In this document: positions 7,297 through 15,000 of the stretch, piece after piece
Layout of the letters: every line of letters starts with the position of its first letter
Position numbering within the stretch: the stretch's first letter is position 1
From: Actinoplanes sp. SE50/110
GTDB lineage: Bacteria; Actinomycetota; Actinomycetes; Mycobacteriales; Micromonosporaceae
Reading direction: 5' to 3'
Length of the DNA stretch: 64,000 nucleotides
Assembly (NCBI RefSeq): GCF_900119315.1
Contig: NZ_LT827010.1
Coordinates: 2,506,001 to 2,570,000 of the forward strand
Translations under genes and position numbers: made by a program
Notes under the pieces: generated by a model
The model's database searches: none
Seen by the model: only the letters and a program-made list of their open reading frames with translations
Told to the model about the DNA's origin: nothing

Positions 7297-10200
7297 GTGA
7301 CGGACGGCACAGGGTGGCGGCGGTGGACGGGCACGACCGGCGGAGTGCTCGGGCGCCTGCGCCGGCCGGTGGAGGGTTCCGGGCCGGCCGCGGTGCCGCA
7401 GCCGCGCCCGGCGCCGTGGATGGCCGGCGGCCCCGGCGACGAGCTGGTGGAACGCGGCCGGCTGCAGACCCGGCTGCGGGAGCTGCTGCTGGCCGGTGAC
7501 GTGGCGCTGCACGGCATCGGCGGGATCGGCAAGACGACGCTGGCCGAGCAGGTCGTCCGCTTGCCCGGCCTGCGCGACCGGTTCCCGGGCGGGCTGCTCT
7601 GGGCCACGGTCGGCCAGCAGCGGACCGGTGCGGCGCTCGCCGCGCTGGTGGGCGACCTGGTCGAGCAGCTCACCGGGGAACGACCCGGGGTGGTCACCCC
7701 GGCTCAGGCGGGGGTGCGGCTCGCCGCCGCGCTCGCGCACCGGCCGCCGGTGCTGCTGGTCATCGACGACGTGTGGACCGCGGAGCAGCTCGAACCGTTC
7801 CTGGACGGGCCGGGCTGCCGCCGGCTGATCACCACCCGGGTGGCCGGGGCGCTGCCCGAGGATCTGCCCCGGATCGAGGTCGGCGGGATGGGGCACGACG
7901 AGGCGACCGCGCTGCTCACCCGGGACCTGCCAGGGTTGGCGCTGCCGGACCTGACGGCGCTGCTCGCCCTGACCGGACGGTGGCCGTTGCTGATCAGTCT
8001 GGTCAACGGCGTGCTGCGGCACCGGGTGGCACCGCACCAGCTGATCGATCAACTGGGCGCGTACGGATGGGTGGCGCTCGACCTCGCCGTGCCCGGCGAG
8101 CGGGAACGCGCTGTGGAGGGGACCGCGGAGGCAGCCCTGGAGCTGCTGACCGAGTCGGATCGGCGGCGCCTGCTGGAGCTCGGGATCTTTCCCGGGGCCG
8201 AGCCGATCCCGGACGCGATGACCGATCTGCTCTGGGCCGGGACGGGGGAGCTCAACGCCGGTGAAGCGGCCGGGTTGCGCGCCACGTACGCCCGGCTGGG
8301 CCTGGTGAAACCGACCGCGGACGGGCTGCGCGTGGCGGGGGTGCTCCGGGCGTACCTCCGCAATCGGCTCCTCGACCCGGAGATCGCGCAGGTGAACCGC
8401 CGCCTGCTGGAGATGGCCCGGCCGCGCAGCGGCGGGCCGTGGTGGACGCTGCCCGCCACCGAGCGCCATCTGTGGCGGCATCTCGCCTTTCACCTGCGGG
8501 AAGCCGGTTGGTGGGACGAGTTGTTCGCCACCGTGACCGACCTGCGGCGGCTGGCCCGGCAGATCCCGATGCTCGGTGTCGCGGCCGCGGTGGCCGATCT
8601 GGATCGGGTGCCGGATCCGCGCGCCGGTGCGCTGCGTGCCCGGCTCTCCCGTGGCGCCTCACTCTTCGCACCGATCGAGCCCGCGGACGCACTGGCCGAC
8701 GTGCTGCTCGCCCGGCTCTCCGGAGCGCCCGAACTCGCTGCCGGCGTGACCGAATTTGCCGCCGCACAGCGGGGCCGGGCCGGACTCACCGCGCGCTGGC
8801 CGCTGCCCGACGTCGGACCGGACAGCCTGACCCGGGTGATCGGCGGTGGCCCCGGCTGGCTCGACGCCGTCGCGGTCGCCACCGGCTGGATCGCGACCGG
8901 CGGCGCCAGCGGCGTGATCACCCTGCACGATCCGGCGTCCGGTGACGTGCTCGCCCGGTTGACCGGGCACCCCGGGGCGATCAAGGCGCTCGCCGCGACA
9001 TATGACGGAGCGTCACTGATCTCCGCGGGTGCCGACGGCACGCTGCGGCTGTGGGACGTGGACCGCCGGCAGGAGCGGACCCTGTGGACGACGTCCGGCG
9101 AGATCCTGGGCTGCGCGGCGGCCCCGGCCAGCCACCGGATCGCGGCGGTGAGCGCCGCGGGGGAGCTGATCGTCCTCGATGTGGCCGGGAACTGGCGGAT
9201 TCTCGGCCATCGGGGCGGCGAACGGCTGGTCGGCTGCACGTTCTACGACGACGACCGGGTGCTGACGGCCAGTGACGAAGGCGCGGTGGTCGGCCACGAT
9301 CTGCGCAGCGGACGCCGGAAAGTCCTGGTCATGGCGGGAAAGGACCTGGTCGCCGGGCTGGCGGCCGGGCCGTCCTGGGTGGCGCTCGGCGGCGTGGACG
9401 GGACGATCCGGATCCAGCCGATCCGCGGTGGCGGCGAGACGGTCACCGTCCGTGGACATCAGGGGTGTGTGAGCACGATCGTCGCCTTCGGCGACCGGAT
9501 CATCTCCGGCGGCGAGGACGGCACGATCCGGATGATTGACCGGTACGGGGCGCAGGTCGCCGTGGTGCGAGCCCATCCGGGATGGGTGACCGGGTGCGTG
9601 ATCGGGCCCGACCGGCGCACGCTGATGACCACCGGCAGTGACGGAACCGTCCGGGTGTGGGATCTTCCGCGGCTCGGCCAGGAGACCGTCGGCGGACCGG
9701 TGGACTGGGTGGACAGCTGTGCGGTGGCACCGTCCGGGACATCGCTGATCAGCGGCGGCCGCGACGGTGTGGTGCGCAGGTGGGAGATCGGCGGAGGCGG
9801 CGGCGCCGTGCTGTGGGCGGGAGAGGAGCCGATCCGGCGGTGCGTGGTCGGCCCTTGCGGATCGTGGATCGCGGCGGCGTCGCCATCCCGGACGATCCTG
9901 CTCCGCGAACCCTCCTCTTCGCCGGCCGACGGATGGGAGGTCGAGGAACTTCCCGGTGCGCTCGGCTGCGCCGCGGCCCCGGACCAGGACCTGCTCGCGT
10001 GGTGGGACGACCAGGGCGCAGTCACCGTCCGGTCGGTCGCCGGCGGTGAACCGCTGCACCGGACCTGCGACAGTCCGATCCGGGCCGCCGCCTTCCTGCC
10101 CGGTCACCGGCTCATCCTCGCCGGAGCCGGCGGCGAACTCGCCGTCTGGCAGTGCCGGAAGAACCGGCTGCGGCCGCTGCTCCCCTCGCGTCGTGCCGAG

Positions 10201-10545
10201 GTCCGGGCGATCCACGTGGTCCGGGACCGGATCACGGTGATCGACGCCTCCGGCGTCGCCTGCTTCGATGTACGCACGCTGCGCCGCACCGGGTGCGCCG
10301 CATTCGCCGAGACCGCGGTGACCCACGGCGCCGTTTCGGCCGACGGGAGCTGGCTCGCCACCACCAGCCAGGACGGTGAACTGCGGATCCGCCCGCTGAC
10401 CGGCGACCTGCAGCCGGTCGCGGCGATGCGGGTGGACGGCGCGCTGCACGAATGCGCCTGGGGCGGCGACTCCCTGGACCTGTTCGCGGCCGGCCGGCGC
10501 GGCATGTACGCCTTCACCTTCCGCCCACCACGCCCGGCGCCGTAG
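7297..10545 (+). CDS. NB-ARC / WD40 STAND ATPase (APAF-1-like architecture)
   Basis: A 1082-residue STAND protein. Residues about 45-300 are the NB-ARC switch: P-loop GIGGIGKTT (73-81), Walker B VLLVIDDVW (152-160) and sensor LITTR (177-181). Residues 300-500 are a helical and winged-helix region. From about residue 520 to the end run WD40-type repeats, with motifs such as DGTLRLWDV, DGTIRI, DGTVRVWDL and DGVVRRWEI, enough for about two propellers. There is no N-terminal effector domain beyond 45 low-complexity residues, so it needs a partner. Bacterial homologues are proposed signalling or conflict ATPases. GTG 7297 is a likely start, without a clear ribosome site. It meets the aminotransferase gene tail to tail. 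Confidence 0.88.
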   Translation: MTDGTGWRRWTGTTGGVLGRLRRPVEGSGPAAVPQPRPAPWMAGGPGDELVERGRLQTRLRELLLAGDVALHGIGGIGKTTLAEQVVRLPGLRDRFPGGLLWATVGQQRTGAALAALVGDLVEQLTGERPGVVTPAQAGVRLAAALAHRPPVLLVIDDVWTAEQLEPFLDGPGCRRLITTRVAGALPEDLPRIEVGGMGHDEATALLTRDLPGLALPDLTALLALTGRWPLLISLVNGVLRHRVAPHQLIDQLGAYGWVALDLAVPGERERAVEGTAEAALELLTESDRRRLLELGIFPGAEPIPDAMTDLLWAGTGELNAGEAAGLRATYARLGLVKPTADGLRVAGVLRAYLRNRLLDPEIAQVNRRLLEMARPRSGGPWWTLPATERHLWRHLAFHLREAGWWDELFATVTDLRRLARQIPMLGVAAAVADLDRVPDPRAGALRARLSRGASLFAPIEPADALADVLLARLSGAPELAAGVTEFAAAQRGRAGLTARWPLPDVGPDSLTRVIGGGPGWLDAVAVATGWIATGGASGVITLHDPASGDVLARLTGHPGAIKALAATYDGASLISAGADGTLRLWDVDRRQERTLWTTSGEILGCAAAPASHRIAAVSAAGELIVLDVAGNWRILGHRGGERLVGCTFYDDDRVLTASDEGAVVGHDLRSGRRKVLVMAGKDLVAGLAAGPSWVALGGVDGTIRIQPIRGGGETVTVRGHQGCVSTIVAFGDRIISGGEDGTIRMIDRYGAQVAVVRAHPGWVTGCVIGPDRRTLMTTGSDGTVRVWDLPRLGQETVGGPVDWVDSCAVAPSGTSLISGGRDGVVRRWEIGGGGGAVLWAGEEPIRRCVVGPCGSWIAAASPSRTILLREPSSSPADGWEVEELPGALGCAAAPDQDLLAWWDDQGAVTVRSVAGGEPLHRTCDSPIRAAAFLPGHRLILAGAGGELAVWQCRKNRLRPLLPSRRAEVRAIHVVRDRITVIDASGVACFDVRTLRRTGCAAFAETAVTHGAVSADGSWLATTSQDGELRIRPLTGDLQPVAAMRVDGALHECAWGGDSLDLFAAGRRGMYAFTFRPPRPAP

Positions 10546-10548
10546 CGC

Positions 10549-11919
10549 TCAGGAAGCGGTGAGCGCGGAGAGCGCCGCGTCGAAGATCTCATGGTGGCGG
10601 CTGACGTCGTCCAGCGTGGTCTCCGGGCACATCAGCGCCATATTGTGGAACGGGGTCAGCAGAATGCCGCGGTTCGCCAGATAGACGTGCAGGAAGTCCT
10701 CCAGCTCGGCATCCGCGCCGGCCGCCGACTCGGTGCCGGTGCGCGGTGCCGGGTCGGCGAACCGATATTCCACCCGGGCGCCGAGACGGCTCACCGACCA
10801 GGGCAGACGGTGCGCAGAGACGATTTTCTGAACGCCGTCGGCGAAGGCGGTCGCCGTGGCGGTCATGGTGGCGAAAGCGCCCTCGGTCAGTACCTCCTCC
10901 AGCGTGGCGCGGGTGGCCGCCATCGACACCGGATTGCCGGCCAGGGTGCCGCCGACCCCGCCCATGTCGACCAGGTCGAGGTCGGCGCGACCGAGAAGCG
11001 CGTCGGCCAGCTCGGCCGACAGACCGTAGGCGCCGACCGGCACGCCGCCCCCGATCGCCTTGCCGATGGTCAGCACGTCGGGCGCGAGATCCCAGGCCCG
11101 GGTCGCGCCGCCCGGCCCGGCCGAGAAGGTGTGCGTCTCGTCGTTGACCAGATAGGTCCCGTATCGGCGGGTCAGCTCGCGGACCCCGGCCAGATAGCCC
11201 GGCTCGGGCAGCACGATGCCGATGTTGGTCAGCGCGGGCTCCATCAGCACCGCCGCGACATCGCCGTGCGCCAGCTCGCGCTCCAGGCCGGCCAGGTCGT
11301 TGAACTCGGCGACCCGGCTGGTCTCGGTCACGTCGACCGGCGCGCCGACGTTGCCCTCGCGGCTGCGGCCACGCCCGTCGGGGCCGACGACGATCAGCGA
11401 CTCGTCGACCGACCCGTGGTAGCAGTAGCTGTTGACCAGGATCTTGGACCGGCCGGTGACGGCGCGCAGCAACCGGATCGCCCACCGGTTCGCGTCGGTC
11501 GCGGTCAGCGCGAAGCTCCAGAACGGCAGGCCGAACCGGGAGGCCAGCTCGGCGCCGACGGCGGCGGCGTCCTCGGTCGGCAGCATCGTCGTGGCGCCGC
11601 CCAACTCGCCCAGCCGCCGGGTGACCGCGGCGACCACCGGGGCCGGCGAGTGGCCGGCCATCGCCCCGGTGTCACCCAGGCAGAAGTCGAGGAAATCGTT
11701 GCCGTCGACGTCGGTCAGCCGGTTGCCCCGCGCGGTCTTGAGATAGACCGGGAAGCCGGCCGCGGACTTGTTCATCCAGGTCATCGGGACGCGGCCGAAC
11801 AGGTGGTCGGCCCGCCCGTAAGCCGCCGCGGACCGCGGATGCCGCTCGGCGAAAGCGGCCCGCTCGCGCTCGGCGAGCTTGCTGAGGCGTGCCCGATCGA
11901 CGCCGGAATCCGTTGGCAT
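10549..11919 (-). CDS. Class III PLP-dependent aminotransferase (glutamate-1-semialdehyde aminomutase-like)
   Basis: A 456-residue class III aminotransferase. The PLP aspartate lies in YLVNDETHTF, the Schiff-base lysine in LTIGKAIGGGVPVG, and the N-terminal DGNDFLDFCLGDTGAMAGHSP segment resembles glutamate-1-semialdehyde 2,1-aminomutases. The length slightly exceeds HemL (about 430), and no haem genes are near, so it is probably a HemL-related aminotransferase of unknown substrate. It lies between the NB-ARC/WD40 gene and the pseudo-caspase gene, with only 3 bases to the former's stop and about 80 bases to the latter's. On the minus strand it is downstream of the pseudo-caspase gene and might be read with it. 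Confidence 0.8.
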   Translation of the reverse strand: MPTDSGVDRARLSKLAERERAAFAERHPRSAAAYGRADHLFGRVPMTWMNKSAAGFPVYLKTARGNRLTDVDGNDFLDFCLGDTGAMAGHSPAPVVAAVTRRLGELGGATTMLPTEDAAAVGAELASRFGLPFWSFALTATDANRWAIRLLRAVTGRSKILVNSYCYHGSVDESLIVVGPDGRGRSREGNVGAPVDVTETSRVAEFNDLAGLERELAHGDVAAVLMEPALTNIGIVLPEPGYLAGVRELTRRYGTYLVNDETHTFSAGPGGATRAWDLAPDVLTIGKAIGGGVPVGAYGLSAELADALLGRADLDLVDMGGVGGTLAGNPVSMAATRATLEEVLTEGAFATMTATATAFADGVQKIVSAHRLPWSVSRLGARVEYRFADPAPRTGTESAAGADAELEDFLHVYLANRGILLTPFHNMALMCPETTLDDVSRHHEIFDAALSALTAS

Positions 11920-12002
11920 GCGGCGACCCTACCAGGGCTTTCTGCGGTCGAGCGTAGCCAAAAGTATCGTTTCCGTGCAGGCGCACCCGGCGAGATTACC
12001 GG

Positions 12003-15000
12003 TCAGCCGTCGGCCGCCTTCAGCACCGTGATCGCACCGTCCCGCCCCGCGGTCACGTACAGCCGCAGGCCGTCCGGCGACAGACCCACCACCCGCGGGC
12101 TGTCCCCGACCGGGATCGTGGCGGCCACCTTCCGCGCGGGGAGATCCAGCACCGACAGGGTGTCCGAGCCCTCGTTCACCACGTAGGCGTGCGCACCGTC
12201 CGCCGACACCAGCACCGCCTGCGGCAGTTTCCCCACCTGATAACGCTGAGTCAGCTTCAGCGTCCTCGTGTCATAGGTCTCCACGGTGTCGACGTCATAG
12301 TTGGTGACCACCACGGTGCCGCCGTCCGGGGTGACCGCCAGGCTGTGCGGCGACCGGCCGACCGTGATGGTGTTCAGCACCGCCAACGACGCCGTGTCGA
12401 CCACCGACACCCGGCTCGACTCGTGATCCGAGGTGAACGCGCGCGACCCGTCCGGCGTGAAAGCGATCCAGTGCGGATTCGGCGGCACGCTGATCTGCGA
12501 CAACCGGGCCAGCGTCGTCCCGTCGTAGATCTCCACCCGGGCCCCGTTGTGGATCGGCAGCCAGACCCGCCCGTCCGCGGCGACAGCCGGCTGGAACGGC
12601 CGTGGCCCCGTCTTCACCGACGTGATCACGCTGCGCTTCGCCGTGTCGATCACCGCGAGCCCGTTGGCGCTGAAATCGTTCTCGAACATCGAGACGTAGA
12701 GCTTCGCACCGTCCTTCGACAGGGTCAGGAAACGCGGCGTGTTCGGTACGTCGACCGGCTGCGCCTTCCCACTCGCGGCATCGACGACGAAAACCTGCTT
12801 GGCGCCCTGATCCGCGACGAACAGCGTCTTGCTGTCCGACGAGACGACGACACCCTCCGGCTCCCGGCCGACCCCCTTGATCGTGTTCAGCACGACCGGG
12901 GTGCCGAGACTCGCCGGCGCCGGGGTCGTCGTGGCCGGTCCGGTCGCCTGCCCCGACGGCGGCGTGCCGGTCAGCGTCTGAGCCACCGTCGGCGGCGGGG
13001 CGGCCTGCTCCCGACCGCGGCCCGCGGCGTACCGGATGCCGAGATACGCACCGGCCGCGAGAAGCAGAGCAAGAACAAGGATCCCCGCGACGCGCAGGCG
13101 CCGCTTCTCCTGCGGAGGATTATTGGCGTACGCCGGATCGCCACCCGCCGCGGGCGACGCTACGCCGGGCTGCTGCCATCCGGGAGCGGCCGGCCACCCG
13201 GCGGGCGAGGTCGGCCATGCCGGATTGGCGGGGGCGGCGGTCTGCGCCTGCTGCCATCCGCTCGGGGACTGGACGCCACCCCAGGCCGTGGTCTCCGAGC
13301 CGCTGTGGGGGCCGGAGACTCCGGGAGCATCAGCCGGACCTGTTCCGGAAGGGGGTGCCGGCGGGGAGCCGGGGCCGGCCGGTCCGCGACCAGCGGCGCC
13401 GGCAATTCCCGCACCGGGAATGCCGGCCTGTCCGGGACCTGCGGCGCCGGCAATTCCCGCACCGGGAATGCCGGCCTGTCCGGGACCTGCGGCGCCGGCA
13501 ATTCCCGCACCGGGAATGCCGGCCTGTCCGGGACCTGCGGCGCCGGCTGTTGCGGCGCCGGGAATGCCGGCTCGTCCGGGGCCGGGAGCACCGATGGGTC
13601 CATGGCCGGGAGCACCGGTCGGTCCATGGCCGGGGGTGTCGGCTGTCGAGGGCCAGTCGTTCGGGCCGATCCAGCTTACGCGCGACGAGGATCCGCCCGG
13701 GCCGACGCCACTCGCTGGGGCGGTCGACGGTGCTGCAGAGGGATGTGGGGGTGGGGGCCAGGTGGGCGGTTCCGGTGGGGTGGCTTGATCTGCCGCGGCG
13801 GCTTGACCCGGCCACTGTGGGCCAGTCGGGACCGGGGACTCTGGCCGGTGGGGGACTGCCGGGTCGGTCGCCGGATCGGTGGATCGGGGCCAGCCACCGG
13901 CTGCGGCTGCGGCGGAACCCGCCTCCCAGGAGACGGTTGTGCGGTCGCTCTGCTCATGCGGGGTGCCGCGGGACGGCCAGGACTGGCCGGGAACGGCGGT
14001 GCCCGGCCATGGGCCGGCGGGATCGGAGGTGCCCGGCCACGGGCCGGCAGGATCGGAGGACTGCTGGGCCTGGCCGGCAGCGGTCGTCCAGTGTTCGGCG
14101 GGGGTGGCGGAGTCGGCGGAGTCGGCGGGGCCGACGGATTCGGGGGGAGCGGCGGAATCGGAGGGGTTGGCGGGGGCCTGCTGCCAGCCGAAACCGGGCT
14201 GCTGCGCGTAGAACGCGCCGCGGCCGGAGGGCTGGTCGCCGGGCCAGGGGCCGGCAGGCGACAACGTCGGTGTCACCGGTGATCCCGGTGTTGCGGGGTC
14301 AGGTACTACCGGGTCGGGGGCCGCCGGGGTGTCGCCGTTGGCTGTTGGGGGTGTCGCTGGTGCGGCGCCCTTCGATGCTGGTTGTTCTTGGCGGCTGTGG
14401 GGCAGCGTCCCCGGGTTCTGGTCCGGCGCGATCGGCTGCTCCTGGACGGGGGGATCGCTGGGGGAGGACTGTGTGTTCAGCCAAGCGCCTACGAAACCGC
14501 CGGCTGCGGCCGCGGCTACGGCGGCGGATCGGTTACCGGTGGTGTGCTGCTCGGCCGGGGCGGGCGGGGTGCTCGGCGTATCCGCGATGTCCGCTGCGCG
14601 TGGGGTGCTCCGGTCGTCAACCGCGGCGGGGCTGTCAACCGCGGCGGGGCTGTCAACCGCGGCGGGGCTGTCAACCGCGGCGCGGCTGTCAACCGCGGCG
14701 CGGCTGTCGAGCCCGGCGGGGCTGTCAGGCGCGCTCGGGCTGTCAACCTCAGCTGGGTTGTCGACCGGATCCGGGTCGGCGGCTGGATCCGGGGGCCATG
14801 CCTGTGTTTCGGCGCCGGAGCTGAGGCGGAGCGCTTCCGGATCGCTCGGGGGTGTGGCTTCGCGGGCGCTGGAATCGGCAGGCGACTCGGTTCGGTGGTC
14901 GATCACGTCGTCTTCGGCCTGGGGTGGGCCGGACTCCTCGGGCGCCGGATGGTTCGGCGTAACGGGATCTGTCAGAGGGGCGACCTGATCCACACCGGAG

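Noticed and set aside
10549..11919. Assignment of the aminotransferase as HemL
   Set aside because: Divergent from true glutamate-1-semialdehyde aminomutases in length and context; no haem genes nearby.
10591..14282. Two long plus-strand frames opposite the aminotransferase and giant genes
   Set aside because: Arg/Gly-rich translations without domains; the minus strand carries recognised folds.
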